Part shown: positions 1 to 9,953 of the stretch, in pieces
How the letters are laid out: each line of letters opens with the position of its first letter
Position numbering within the stretch: position 1 is the first letter of the stretch
Source of the DNA: Deltaproteobacteria bacterium
GTDB lineage: Bacteria; Desulfobacterota; Desulfobaccia; Desulfobaccales; 0-14-0-80-60-11
NCBI GenBank assembly: GCA_016874975.1
Contig: VGSQ01000016.1
Span: forward strand, 1-40,016
Direction of reading: 5' to 3'
DNA length: 40,016 nt
Notes under the pieces: model-generated
What the model was told of the DNA's origin: nothing
Seen by the model: only the letters and a program-made list of their open reading frames with translations
Database searches by the model: none
Translations under genes and position numbers: made by a program

Positions 1-1
1 T

Positions 2-289
2 CTGATGGATGCGGCCTATGATGCCAAACCCATCTACGAGGTGAGCCGCAGCCGGGGGCGCGTCCCCATCATCGACAAAAACGGCCGGGGGCGGGAGGTC
101 ATCCCCCTGGCCCCCCATGAGGCGGCCCGGTACCGGGAACAGACGGTGGCGGAGCGGTTTAACAGTCGGCTGAAAGAAGAGTTTGGGGGGTGTACCGTCA
201 TGGTGCGTGGGGCCCAGAAAGTCGCACTCCATCTTATGTTCGGCATCATCGCCCTGTTTGCCGACCAGTTGCTCAAGCTGATCAGCTGA
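2..289 (+). CDS. DDE transposase, C-terminal part (cut by window edge)
   Basis: The frame is already open at the window edge, so only the last 95 or so residues of a transposase are visible. It would catalyse cut-and-paste movement of an insertion sequence. The stretch AERFNSRLKEEFGG is the typical region around the catalytic glutamate of DDE transposases of the IS4/IS5/IS1182 type, and the hydrophobic tail ending in LLKLIS is usual for their C-termini. The family cannot be fixed from this piece. No intact partner is visible. The next 900 bases hold no convincing gene, so this is the downstream end of an IS copy lying mostly outside the window. Confidence 0.75.
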   Translation: MMDAAYDAKPIYEVSRSRGRVPIIDKNGRGREVIPLAPHEAARYREQTVAERFNSRLKEEFGGCTVMVRGAQKVALHLMFGIIALFADQLLKLIS

Positions 290-1142
290 GGAGCTTCCGG
301 GCTGGCCGGAGTTTGGCAAGGTCAAGGGAAGGGTATGTCCTGACAGCGCCCCAAAGGGCCCAATTTCCGGTAACTGGTTGAGAAAAGCAAGGTTTCATGG
401 GTTCCGGACCCCTAAACTTCGCCATTGCCTCATCCTGACAGCCATTTCTTGGGCATTTTGCAAGAGGCTCAGAGGTATCTTCTTTAAAACCATGGCGGGC
501 ACTGAAGATAGCGTTCCTGGGAAGCAAACGTCTTAACCGGGCAGGCCCCTGAGTCCTGGTGGCCCGCATTATTGTCCAGAATCTTTGCAAAATCCACTAC
601 GATTCGCGCACTTTTCTCCGACCTGCCGATCATGGGCGCGCACCGGCAGAGGCCGGGGGAACGAGCGGCTGCCGGTGGTGTTCCGGTCCGAGGGTCGCAC
701 TTCAAGGGGGATTGGCGGGAGAGGTGGGAGGACAAGGAGTTGTTCACCGGCGCACAGGAAATCAGGGGGCTGGGGGGCGCATGCGGCAGTCCTACACCAT
801 TTCAGCCGGGGAGACGATTCTGAACATCCTCTCCCTTTTTTCTAAAGACGCCTTACCCGGCCCTTGGTTCCCAAAGTTGGTGTTTTTTGTGCCTGGGGCA
901 GAGCAGAGGAGGGGCAGGATGAAGCGCCCCCCAAAATGAGACCGTTGTAATAAAAGGCCTGGGAAGCCCCTTGGAACAAGATATCATACACCGCGTCATA
1001 AATTATTGCCCCTGATGATGCAACTTCAGGCCCGATAATTTATGCCCCTGTGCAAAACGCGACCCCGGTATTAGACCTGCAATTTTAAGGGGGAACCGTA
1101 AGGCCGACGGTTCCCGGTCCCCTTCCCCCTCTGGCTAACCAT
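290..1142. other. Gene-free stretch
   Basis: I see no supportable gene here. Several open frames exist on both strands, but they have arginine- and proline-rich composition, no good ribosome binding sites and no recognisable motifs. Near 995-1050 two similar AT-rich pieces reading roughly TTATTGCCCCTG and TTTATGCCCCTG lie close together, possibly the outer end of an old insertion sequence. The region probably consists of the IS end plus decayed DNA before the hpt promoter. Confidence 0.5.
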
Positions 1143-1171
1143 TTGACAACCCGGTTTGCTTCCCTTATCTT
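1143..1171 (+). promoter_or_regulatory. Sigma-70-type promoter of hpt
   Basis: TTGACA (1143-1148) and TATCTT (1166-1171) are separated by exactly 17 bases. The expected start of transcription is near 1178, giving a very short leader before the ATG at 1193. A CGGAG ribosome binding site lies between. Confidence 0.7.
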
Positions 1172-1192
1172 GAATTTTATTTCGGAGTTTTC

Positions 1193-1717
1193 ATGGGCAC
1201 ACACAGACGGCTGGTGATTTCCCGGGAGAACATCGCCCGGCGGGTGGCGGAGCTGGGGGACCGGATCAGCCGGGACTATGAAGACGGCGATCTGGTGATG
1301 GTGGGGGTGCTGAACGGCGCCTTCATCTTCCTGGCGGACCTGGTCCGGGCCCTGACCATCCCCGTCACCGTGGACTTCGTGCGCCTCAGGAGCTACGGCG
1401 CCGGCACCACCTCTTCCCGGCAGGTGACCGTCACCAAGGACGTGGAAATCCCCCTGGAAGGTCGGGACGTCCTCATCGTGGAGGACATCACCGATGTGGG
1501 CCTCACCCTGGATTTCCTGCGCTTTCACCTCCTGTCCTTCAACCCCCGCAGCCTCAAGGTCTGCTGCCTGGTGGACAAAAGGGAACGCCGGGAGGTGGAA
1601 GTGACCCTGGACTACGTGGGTTTCACCGTGCCCCGGGGCTTCCTGGTGGGCTACGGTCTGGACTGCGGCGAACGGGACCGCAACCTGCCGGATATTTTCG
1701 AACTGGTGGAGGCTTAG
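1193..1717 (+). CDS. hpt: Hypoxanthine phosphoribosyltransferase
   Basis: This 174-residue cytosolic enzyme transfers the phosphoribosyl group of PRPP to hypoxanthine or guanine, giving IMP or GMP (purine salvage). The length is normal for the family. The N-terminal part holds the LNGAFIFLADL segment, and the PRPP-binding loop reads VLIVEDITDVGLTL around residues 93-106. The C-terminal segment GYGLDCGERDRNLPDIFEL is the usual base- and Mg-binding end. The loop has Val where most family members have Thr (normally DTG), an oddity that could weaken phosphate binding or could be a lineage variant. The ATG is preceded by CGGAG at good spacing and by a near-consensus promoter. guaB, acting on the IMP product, lies 1.5 kb downstream but is separately spaced. 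Confidence 0.92.
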   Translation: MGTHRRLVISRENIARRVAELGDRISRDYEDGDLVMVGVLNGAFIFLADLVRALTIPVTVDFVRLRSYGAGTTSSRQVTVTKDVEIPLEGRDVLIVEDITDVGLTLDFLRFHLLSFNPRSLKVCCLVDKRERREVEVTLDYVGFTVPRGFLVGYGLDCGERDRNLPDIFELVEA

Positions 1718-1779
1718 GGAAGGCCGGGGTCGCGTTGCAGGAATAACCGGGCAAGGTTGCCGGGGGAAATCGGTCGGGT

Positions 1780-1898
1780 CTCCCTCCCCCTGGATGGGGG
1801 AGGGCTGGGGTGGGGGTGGTATAATATCTATGCATTTCATCATGTTGCCCCAACAAGCTCCCCCTCCCCCCAGCCCCCTCCCACCAGGGGAGGGGGAG
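1780..1898. repeat. Long GC-rich inverted repeat with AT-rich centre
   Basis: Two arms of about 39 bases (1780-1819 and 1859-1898) are near-perfect reverse complements. Both consist of CCCTCCCC, CTGG and GGGGGAGG-type runs. They flank a 40-base centre containing TATAAT. The transcript could fold into a long hairpin. It may be a MITE-like intergenic element or the terminator region of hpt. There is no T-tract. Confidence 0.6.
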
Positions 1899-1985
1899 AA
1901 TGTCGAGTCCATGATTTTGTGAGGTATTCCTGAAACGAGACATTAAAGGTTGGAGGCCTCTACCCCCTCGCCAAGAAACGTCGTT

Positions 1986-2927
1986 ATGCGTTTAGCCGCA
2001 CTGGACCTGGGCAGCCTGACGGTGCGCCTGGCGGTGGCCGAGGGGTACGGTCCCGGACACCGGCGCATCGTGCATCGGGGTCGGGAGATCACCGGCCTGG
2101 CCGAGGGGATGACCAACACGGGTGAACTGGCTCATCCCGCCATGGCCCGCACCCTGGCTGCAGTGGCGCATTTCGCCCGTGAGATCGACCGTCGGCAGGT
2201 GGAGCGGGTCCTGGCCGTGGCCACCCAGGCGGTGCGCCAGGCCCGGAACCGGGAGGCCTTTCTGGCGGAGGTGCGCAAGGTCTGGCCCTGGCCGGTGGAG
2301 GTGTTGCCCCCGGCGGCGGAGGCCCGCCTCACCCTGGCCGGGGTGCTGTCGGTGCTGGACCCCGCGGTCCCGGCCTCAGGCCCGGTGCTGGTCTTTGACC
2401 TGGGGGGCGGCAGCACGGAATTTGCCCTGATCCGGCCGGGGCAGGAGCCGGTGCTCCTGAGCCTGCCCCTGGGCGTGCTGACCCTGAGCCAGACCCGGCC
2501 CCTGGGGGACCCGCCCGAGCCTGGCCGGGTGGCGGCTTTGCAACAGGAATTACGGGAGCGGCTCCAGAATTTCCGCCGGGAGCGCTTCCCCGGCCTGCCC
2601 GGCAGCGGCCTCAGGCTGGTGGGGACCGCGGGGGCGGTGACCACCCTGGCCGCCATGTCGCTCAAGATGACCGCCTACGATCCCGAGCGGGTGAACAATC
2701 TCACGCTCACCCGGGGGCAGGTGGAGGAGCTGGCGGCCCTCCTCATGTCCCACTTCGAGGCGGAGCGGGCCCGGCTGCCGGGGGTGGAGGCCAAGAAGGC
2801 GCCGTTCATGCCCGCGGGCGCGCTCATCGTCCTGGCCGTCCTGGAGATGTGCGGCGCAGAAGGCCTCACCGTGAGCGACGCCGGGCTCCTGGAGGGCGTC
2901 ATGGCAGCATTGGCCAAGGAATCGTAG
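1986..2927 (+). CDS. Ppx/GppA family phosphatase (exopolyphosphatase-like)
   Basis: This 313-residue member of the sugar kinase/Hsp70/actin-fold Ppx/GppA family probably hydrolyses terminal phosphates of polyphosphate or the 5' phosphate of pppGpp. The N-terminal phosphate-1 motif reads LDLGSLTVRLAVAEG, the second is VFDLGGGSTEFAL near residue 150, and GTAGAVTTLAAM follows near residue 225. The length matches the short form that lacks the C-terminal HD-like domain. I chose the ATG at 1986 because the conserved N-terminus begins there. An in-frame TTG at 1950 would add 12 unconserved residues. It stands alone, bounded by palindromic repeats. Whether the substrate is polyphosphate or pppGpp cannot be read from the sequence. 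Confidence 0.88.
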   Translation: MRLAALDLGSLTVRLAVAEGYGPGHRRIVHRGREITGLAEGMTNTGELAHPAMARTLAAVAHFAREIDRRQVERVLAVATQAVRQARNREAFLAEVRKVWPWPVEVLPPAAEARLTLAGVLSVLDPAVPASGPVLVFDLGGGSTEFALIRPGQEPVLLSLPLGVLTLSQTRPLGDPPEPGRVAALQQELRERLQNFRRERFPGLPGSGLRLVGTAGAVTTLAAMSLKMTAYDPERVNNLTLTRGQVEELAALLMSHFEAERARLPGVEAKKAPFMPAGALIVLAVLEMCGAEGLTVSDAGLLEGVMAALAKES

Positions 2928-2953
2928 GGCGGGAAAGCGAAGCGCATCCCGCC
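2928..2953. repeat. REP-like palindrome
   Basis: A 26-base palindrome with arms GGCGGGA and TCCCGCC and an inner GCG/CGC pair begins directly after the stop codon of the phosphatase gene. It can act as a transcript-end hairpin. A copy in the opposite orientation lies at 3125-3150. Confidence 0.6.
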
Positions 2954-3124
2954 GTCGGCAGGGTGTTGTTGCCAAAGGACTTTCAGGGGAGGGAATCGGG
3001 GCTCAGGGCCCCCTGCCACCTCCCCTAACCCTCTCAGAAAAAATTGCTCACTTTTGGGGGCGTCTCAATCGGGCTCCCCCGGATAGGGAAAGGGGAGATG
3101 CATATAACCCTTGCAGATGCCGAT

Positions 3125-3150
3125 GGCGGGATGCGCTGCGCTTTCCCGCC
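3125..3150. repeat. REP-like palindrome, inverted copy
   Basis: This is the reverse complement, with very few differences, of the palindrome at 2928-2953. Two copies facing each other about 170 bases apart form a BIME-like pair in the gap before guaB. Confidence 0.6.
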
Positions 3151-3185
3151 CTCCGGGTCTTTTCAGTCTCACCAGACTCTGATAA

Positions 3186-4736
<1,551 letters not shown>

Positions 4737-4752
4737 GGTGATGGGGGGAGGA

Positions 4753-4775
4753 GTTAAGGGGCTATGCCCCTTAAC
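4753..4775 (+). terminator. Hairpin after guaB
   Basis: A perfect 10-base-pair stem (GTTAAGGGGC / GCCCCTTAAC) with a 3-base loop starts 16 bases after the guaB stop codon. It is followed by a C-rich stretch and no T-tract, so it may stabilise the 3' end or terminate inefficiently. Confidence 0.5.
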
Positions 4776-4939
4776 CCCCTACCCCACCGTAAACTTTTAC
4801 CGTGAAAATCCCTATCATAGGGCGGCCCGCGGCCGCCGACCTCGTACTGCAGGAGCGGGTTCGCAACCCGCCCCCACGGTAGGCTTTTCATCCTAAGGGG
4901 GTGGGCCCGTTGGGGCCATGAGCATTTCATGGCAGTTCC

Positions 4940-5295
4940 TCATGGTCCTGGGGGTCACCCATAAATTATCAAAAGTTAAGCATCATTACGGTGCGCAGTG
5001 CGCACTACAAAAAACTTTTCGAAGCAGTCCCCCATGGGCCGCTGGCCCACCCGTAACACATGAAAATCCTTGCAGATCTTGCTGGCTTTGCGTGAATATA
5101 GTTTCTCGCAAAGGCGCAAAGGGCGCAAAGAGAAGCTGACTGACTTTTCAAGAAAGTCGCTCATGAGCCTGGGGCCCACCCATAAATTATGAAAAGTTAA
5201 GCATCCTTACGGTGCGCAGTGCGCACCCTACAAAAAACTTTTCGAAGCAGTTACTCATGAGCCTTCGACTCACCCGCAAAGCATGAAAAGTTCTC
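4940..5295. repeat. Array of four intergenic repeat units
   Basis: Four related units of about 42 bases begin near 4940, 5033, 5162 and 5256. Each has a CATGRGCC arm, a short loop, GGCYCACCC and then an AT-rich ATGAAAAGTTAAGCA-like tail. Units 1 and 3 continue into a near-identical 50-base piece with the hairpin GGTGCGC-AGT-GCGCAC (4990-5006 and 5211-5227) and a CTACAAAAAACTTTTCGAAGCAG tail. GAAAAGTT before and AACTTTTC after that hairpin form an outer stem. The units look like a short mobile palindromic element that duplicated locally. The region encodes no credible protein. Confidence 0.7.
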
Positions 5296-5367
5296 CCCGT
5301 CACCACGGCCCTCTCCCCCATCGGGGGTGAGGGGGATAAGGAACTTTTCATGGCGGCAGCTCCGACT

Positions 5368-6549
5368 CTATCCCCGCTGCGAGTTCAGATACTGCTGCAC
5401 CGCCTCCTCCGGCCTCTCGGCGCCCTCGGGCGCAGCCACCTCGATCCCCTTCCGTTTGAACACCTCCCGGGCGCCCTGGCCCAAGTCCGCGGCCAACACA
5501 TGGGTGACGCCCAGCCGCTCCAGCCAGACCGGGAATTCGGCCAATTCGGGCGGGGTGTCCAGCAACTCCTGTCCGGCCACCTGCCCATCTTTCACGGTGA
5601 TAAGGGCGAACCGGGAGGACTGGGAAAACCGGGGCGCGGCCCGGCCGTCGGCCACGGGGACGGCGAAGCAGAGCACCCCGGGCTCCTGCCGGGAGGTCGG
5701 CGGCAAGACCTTAGTCAGATAGGTGACCAGGGGGCGCAGGGCGTTGAAAAAGACGCTCTGTTCCTCGGAGAGTTCCAACAGCCGGCCCTGGTCCGCGGCC
5801 TCCACCACCTGGGGGTCGAAGGGCAAGGCGCCCAGGAAGGGGACATTAAAGGTCTGGGCGGTGCGCTCCCCGCCGCCCTTTTTGAACAGGGGCAATTCCT
5901 TGCCGCAGTGGGGGCAGGAATAGCCGCTCATGTTCTCCACCAGTCCCAGGAGGTTGAGGTTGACTTTTTGACAGAAATTGATGGACTTGCGCACGTCCGC
6001 CAGGGAAATCTCCTGGGGGGTGGTGACGATGAGAGCCTGGGCCTCGGGAATGGTCTGGGCCACGCTCATGGGCTCGTCCCCGGTGCCCGGGGGGGCGTCG
6101 ATGACCAGATAATCCAGGAAGCCCCACTGGATTTCGGTGAGGAACTGGCGGATGAGCTGGTGCTTCAGGGGCCCGCGCCAGATGACGGCCAGCTCCCGGT
6201 TGCGCATCAGCGCCTCGATGGAGATGACTTTGAGGTTGTGCAAGACCTCCGGAGGCAGCCGGAATTGGCCGGCGCCCAGGTCCAGTGGGTCCTTCAGGCC
6301 CAGCATGCGCAGCACGTTGGGGCCGTGCAGGTCCACGTCCATGAGCCCCACCTGGTGGCCCCGGCGGGCCAGACTGAGGGCCAGGGCCACCGCGACGCTG
6401 CTCTTCCCCACGCCGCCCTTGCCGCTCATCACCAGAATCTTGTGGCGGATATGCCGCAGAGTGCGGGAAATGGCCTGTTCTTCCCGGGACTTGCTCTCGC
6501 CGCAGGTGGAGCAGGCGCCGTCCTGGCCACCGTGTGAACACTTTTCCAT
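5368..6549 (-). CDS. mrp: Mrp/NBP35-type Fe-S carrier ATPase with C-terminal NifX/NifB-like domain
   Basis: This 393-residue P-loop protein of the MinD/Mrp/NBP35 group is thought to assemble or carry iron-sulfur clusters in the cytosol. The N-terminus has a small Cys cluster (Cys4, Cys13, Cys16). The deviant Walker A GKGGVGKS lies at 43-50, the switch-region motif DAPPGTGDEP at 151-160, and the cluster-bridging CPHC at 212-215. From about residue 285 a second domain starting LCFAVPVADGRAAPRFSQ resembles the dinitrogenase iron-molybdenum cofactor family. This fusion is common in anaerobic deltaproteobacteria. The start was chosen for the GGAGGAGGGG ribosome binding site nine bases upstream. 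Two more upstream ATGs overlap that site. A GC-rich palindrome near 5311-5332 could end the transcript. Confidence 0.93.
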   Translation of the reverse strand: MEKCSHGGQDGACSTCGESKSREEQAISRTLRHIRHKILVMSGKGGVGKSSVAVALALSLARRGHQVGLMDVDLHGPNVLRMLGLKDPLDLGAGQFRLPPEVLHNLKVISIEALMRNRELAVIWRGPLKHQLIRQFLTEIQWGFLDYLVIDAPPGTGDEPMSVAQTIPEAQALIVTTPQEISLADVRKSINFCQKVNLNLLGLVENMSGYSCPHCGKELPLFKKGGGERTAQTFNVPFLGALPFDPQVVEAADQGRLLELSEEQSVFFNALRPLVTYLTKVLPPTSRQEPGVLCFAVPVADGRAAPRFSQSSRFALITVKDGQVAGQELLDTPPELAEFPVWLERLGVTHVLAADLGQGAREVFKRKGIEVAAPEGAERPEEAVQQYLNSQRG

Positions 6550-6576
6550 GCTGTTTATCCCCTCCTCCATGACCAT

Positions 6577-7175
6577 CAGACGGTGCGCCCATGATATTGC
6601 CGCCCCGGCCGGGTTCGGAAATTTTCAGGAGAAAAAAAGGACGGAAGCCCTGCCTTCCTCTCTGAAAATTAAATCTATACCCGCGGCGGAGAAAAACCAA
6701 GGGCGGAGGCAGGGAAAAGTTTGGCGAAGAATTCCATAAAAGGGGAAAGTAGGCGACCCCCTGCGCCTGCCAGGAGAAAATTGTTCCAGGTGTGCGCGTT
6801 AGAGGGGGGGGTGGATATCAGGCCCTTTTTCTGGTTCCCAAGCTCCCGCTTGGGAACCGGCTTGCCCGCCGAGCTCTGCCTGGCCGGAGGAGCGGAACCA
6901 TAAGCTGAGGCCAAAGCGGAGGAGCATAAGGTCACCAAGCAGGAGCTTGGGAACGAGGGGGGCTCAAGACCCTCCAGCCCCCTCCCCCACCGACTAATTT
7001 CCAGGGAGAGGGAAGCCCCTTCAGGGGAATCTTGCATATCCACTTGGCAAGTTTGCCATTTTTCGATAAACTGGAGGCGAGTTTGGTTTGCGGAGTCAGC
7101 GGCAGCTTTCAGGCTTGGAAGGTCTGAAGCTCGGGGGGCTTGCGCGGCCCATTTTATTGTTCCGGAGAATTGTCC
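6577..7175. other. Gene-free stretch with GTTCCCAAGC hairpins
   Basis: No gene is supportable in this gap between the divergently oriented mrp and rpoZ. It holds a perfect hairpin with arms GGTTCCCAAGC and GCTTGGGAACC and loop TCCC (6833-6858), and a second related copy AAGCAGGAGCTTGGGAAC (6937-6954). Promoters for both neighbours must lie here, but no consensus pair is convincing. Confidence 0.5.
6833..6858. repeat. Palindromic repeat, arms GGTTCCCAAGC
   Basis: This is a perfect 11-base-pair stem with a 4-base loop. A slightly changed partner lies about 100 bases downstream. It is a REP-like intergenic element with no gene association that I can see. Confidence 0.6.
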
Positions 7176-7385
7176 ATGGCCCGGGTTACCATTGAAGATT
7201 GCCTGCGTCAGGTGCCCAACCGTTTTGCCCTGGTGCATATGGCGGCGAAGCGGGTGCGCCAGTTCTACCGCGGCGCCCCCACCCTGGTGAAGGGTGACAA
7301 CAAGGAAATAGTCATGGCCCTGCGGGAAATCGCCGCCGGCAAAGTCATCACTCCCACCCCCCTGCCCGCCTTGCCGGAAAAATAA
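7176..7385 (+). CDS. rpoZ: RNA polymerase omega subunit
   Basis: This 69-residue omega subunit helps fold and assemble the beta' subunit into RNA polymerase. It starts with the family signature [19 protein letters not shown], followed by [11 protein letters not shown] and the conserved [16 protein letters not shown] segment, in which the first half contacts beta'. The length is normal for deltaproteobacterial omega. CGGAG lies at good spacing before this ATG. An upstream ATG (7140) would add 12 unconserved residues. Only 15 bases separate it from the TGS-domain GTPase gene, so the two are probably one operon. No spoT or gmk neighbour is present here. Confidence 0.93.
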   Translation: MARVTIEDCLRQVPNRFALVHMAAKRVRQFYRGAPTLVKGDNKEIVMALREIAAGKVITPTPLPALPEK

Positions 7386-7400
7386 CTTTAGGGCCCGTCC

Positions 7401-8381
7401 ATGCCGGCCAACCTCCCTCCCCAGTATTTCGAAGTGGAGAAGAAGTACCGGGAGGCTCGCTCCACCAGCGAAAAGCTGCGGTATCTGGAGGAGATGTTGG
7501 CCATCATGCCCAAGCACAAGGGCACCGACAAGCTCAAGGCGGACCTGCGCCGCCGCATCGCCCAGCTCAAGGATATGGGTTCGGCCCGCAAAGGGCCGGG
7601 CCGGCGGACTCCGGCATACCTGGTGGAGGCCGAAGGGGCGGGCCAGGTGGCCCTGATCGGCCCTCCCAACACCGGGAAATCCTCATTGGTGGCCGCCCTT
7701 ACCAATGCCGCGCCGCCGGTGGCCGACTACCCCTACACCACCCGCATCCCCACCTCCGGCATGATGCAGTTCGAGAACGTCCAGGTGCAGTTGGTGGACA
7801 CCCCGCCGCTGGGGGAAGATTTCATTGAGCCCTGGTACCCCGATCTTTTGCGGCGGGCCGACGCCTGGGCCGTGGTTCTGGCCCCGCCGGAGGACCCCCT
7901 GGCCCAATGGCACGCCTGCAACGCCCTCCTGGCAGATCTGCGCCTGACCTTAAAAAGCCGGCGCGGACCGCCCGCCGGCGGCTTCGATTCCCGTCCCGCG
8001 CTTCTCATCCTGAACAAGAGCGACCTGCTGCCCGACCCCGAAGAGCTGGAGTTGTATCGGGAGATTATGGCCGAACTCCTGCCCACCCACGTGGTTTCGG
8101 CCGAGGAGGGGTCGGGTCTGGACGAACTCAGGGCCGCCCTCTTCGGCATCCTGGGCCTGGTGCGGGTTTACACCCGGGCCCCGGGCAAGGCCGCCAACTT
8201 CCAGGCCCCCTTCACCGTTCCCGTCCGGACCACCGTCTTTGAGCTGGCAGGGCGCATTCACCACGACCTGGGCCGCCGGTTCAAATTCGCCCGGGTCTGG
8301 GGCCAAAGCACCTTCCAGGGCCAGCGGGTGCAGCGGGAATATTGCCTGCAGGAGGGGGACGTGGTGGAGATTCACGTCTGA
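7401..8381 (+). CDS. DRG/Obg-type GTPase with TGS domain
   Basis: This 326-residue cytosolic GTPase is probably linked to ribosomes or translation, as for other Obg/DRG relatives. A helical N-terminus (residues 1-60) precedes the G domain: G1 GPPNTGKSS, G2 YPYTTRIPTSGM, G3 DTPP, G4 NKSD and a G5-like SAEEGSG. From about residue 255 the C-terminal TGS domain ends with LQEGDVVEIHV, the usual end of this fold. Compared with Obg it lacks the glycine-rich Obg domain. Its place directly behind rpoZ suggests co-expression with transcription and translation genes. The exact biological role is not known for this subgroup. Confidence 0.88.
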   Translation: MPANLPPQYFEVEKKYREARSTSEKLRYLEEMLAIMPKHKGTDKLKADLRRRIAQLKDMGSARKGPGRRTPAYLVEAEGAGQVALIGPPNTGKSSLVAALTNAAPPVADYPYTTRIPTSGMMQFENVQVQLVDTPPLGEDFIEPWYPDLLRRADAWAVVLAPPEDPLAQWHACNALLADLRLTLKSRRGPPAGGFDSRPALLILNKSDLLPDPEELELYREIMAELLPTHVVSAEEGSGLDELRAALFGILGLVRVYTRAPGKAANFQAPFTVPVRTTVFELAGRIHHDLGRRFKFARVWGQSTFQGQRVQREYCLQEGDVVEIHV

Positions 8382-8536
8382 TAAAGAGATGCGGTGATTA
8401 GACCGTTACGGCGGCCGCAGGCCTGGGCCTGCGGGAGGACATCCCTGGGCGGGCGTCCCCGCCCGCCATCCCCCCCGGACTCCCCAGCCCCAGCTGCAAC
8501 TTTTGACGGCGGAGTCGGCCCGTCCCGCCCCCCCTC

Positions 8537-9487
8537 TCACCCCGCCCCCAAATCCCCGGCCTGGGGGGCGCCGCAGAGCAGGGGCCCCCAGGCCTTGCCG
8601 TTCACCTCCAGGCGGGGCCAGAATTCCAGAGGCCACCACCAGGAGGGCGGGGTGGGCCAGGCCTGGGCAAACTCCTGGGCCAGAGCCGACAGGTCGACGC
8701 CGGCGGCCGTCAGGCCCTCTCCACTCCGGGCGGCGCTGAGGCAAGCCTCCAGGGCCTCCCGGAACCGGCCCCGCCAGGCCGGCTCGGCCGCCAGCTCCGC
8801 CGGCGCCTGCCACCGGTCTGCGGTCCTGACGCCGGGGAGCTGCACCTCCAGCCGCGGCAGCGAGAGAAACTCGGAGAATCCCACCAGGGCCGCGAACATC
8901 CCCCGGGAACCCCGGCCCAGCAGCAGGGGCGCCCACGAGCCGGTGAGCTCCGGGGCCATCACCCGCCGCCACAGGAGGTACCGGAGGCGGGCCAGATCCG
9001 GGTCGGCCACCTCCTGCACCCCCGTCGTCGCCCTGATGCCGCTGGTGTCGGCCCATGGCTCGGGGCGGAAAATCTCCGTCAACCACTCCTGGCCCCGATC
9101 CACCAGGTGCATCTGCGCCTCCTGGTCCGCCTGCATCTTTTCCAACTGCCAGGCCAGGGCCCAGGCCTCGGGGGAGGCCCGGCGCTCCGGGGCAGGCCGG
9201 CGCGACTCGCCCCTCAACTCCCGGACCAGTTCGTCCACCTCCTCCCGGGGCTGCTGGTACTCCTCAAACGCCCGCCATTGGGTAAGTTCCCCGGGGGCAT
9301 AGTTTTGCAGCTGGGCCAGCGGCGCCTCCGCCTCCGCCGGCAGGGGCAGGCCCGGGTAGGGAGCGGCGGCCGGCCAGCCCTGCTTCACCCCCACCCGCAA
9401 CTCCGGAAAATAGAGGGGCAGCGTCCAGAACTCCTCCCGCCACGGCAACATCAAGGGAAAGGCGACGATGCGCCAGGAACTTTCCAT
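8537..9487 (-). CDS. Hypothetical protein, 316 residues
   Basis: I do not recognise this protein. It is rich in Trp, Pro, Glu and Ala. It starts MESSWRIVAFPLMLPWREEF, has no signal peptide or membrane segment, and contains a predicted helical middle (about residues 75-150) with many Glu and Arg. Later segments such as LRYLLWRRVMAPEL and WWWPLEFWPRLEVNG are hydrophobic and Trp-rich. The codon use and GC content match the host genes. It lies convergent to the TGS GTPase gene. The frame is unbroken over 950 bases with a clear start, so I believe it is real, but antisense frames in GC-rich DNA are common and the plus strand also stays partly open. Confidence 0.6.
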   Translation of the reverse strand: MESSWRIVAFPLMLPWREEFWTLPLYFPELRVGVKQGWPAAAPYPGLPLPAEAEAPLAQLQNYAPGELTQWRAFEEYQQPREEVDELVRELRGESRRPAPERRASPEAWALAWQLEKMQADQEAQMHLVDRGQEWLTEIFRPEPWADTSGIRATTGVQEVADPDLARLRYLLWRRVMAPELTGSWAPLLLGRGSRGMFAALVGFSEFLSLPRLEVQLPGVRTADRWQAPAELAAEPAWRGRFREALEACLSAARSGEGLTAAGVDLSALAQEFAQAWPTPPSWWWPLEFWPRLEVNGKAWGPLLCGAPQAGDLGAG

Positions 9488-9953
9488 GCGTCCTCCCGGC
9501 CTCCCGCGGCCTCGCCGGCGGGAGGCTTGCTTCTTTGCGTTGAACCATTATCTTACTGGAAGTCGATGGAAAACTCCACGCGCTTCCTGATCCCTTCCAG
9601 GGAATGACAACCGGGCCCTTAAGAACGGCTTCCTGCCCCCGCCTGAAAGGTATCCGCCGGAGAGACGGTGCGGGTGCGGCTCAGGTCGGAGGCTCATCCC
9701 ACGGAGATGAGAAGCCGGAGGAAAAGGGCAGGATCCGGTGGGTTTATCATGGTGGCTTCCATCTCTTTGACGTGCCTTCGGCATAAGGCTCTGGTAAAAT
9801 AGGGCGAGATTGCTTAGGTTCGTCCTGAGCAAAGTAAAGAATCTTGTATTTTTAATGGCTTGAGGTCCATCACACCCCTGGGGGAGACGGAAAAACCCTA
9901 ATCGTGCAGGAGCCTCAAATCGCTCTAGATTTTATAACTTCAGGAGGTTTTCC
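9488..9953. other. Gene-free stretch
   Basis: This is a divergent gap between the hypothetical protein gene and the stress-protein gene. No gene, strong palindrome or consensus promoter pair stands out. An AT-richer patch near 9838-9860 (CTTGTATTTTTAATGG) is the most likely promoter area for the stress-protein gene. Confidence 0.4.

Noticed and set aside
559-939. Open frame of 126 codons behind the first transposase fragment
   Set aside because: No motif, no ribosome binding site, low-complexity composition, and competing overlapping frames of the same quality.
4918-5139. Small open frame between guaB and mrp
   Set aside because: It consists of copies of the intergenic palindromic repeat and cannot be a conserved protein.
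5350-6537. Plus-strand open frame of 395 codons opposite mrp
   Set aside because: Antisense shadow. The minus-strand protein has full family motifs while this frame has none.
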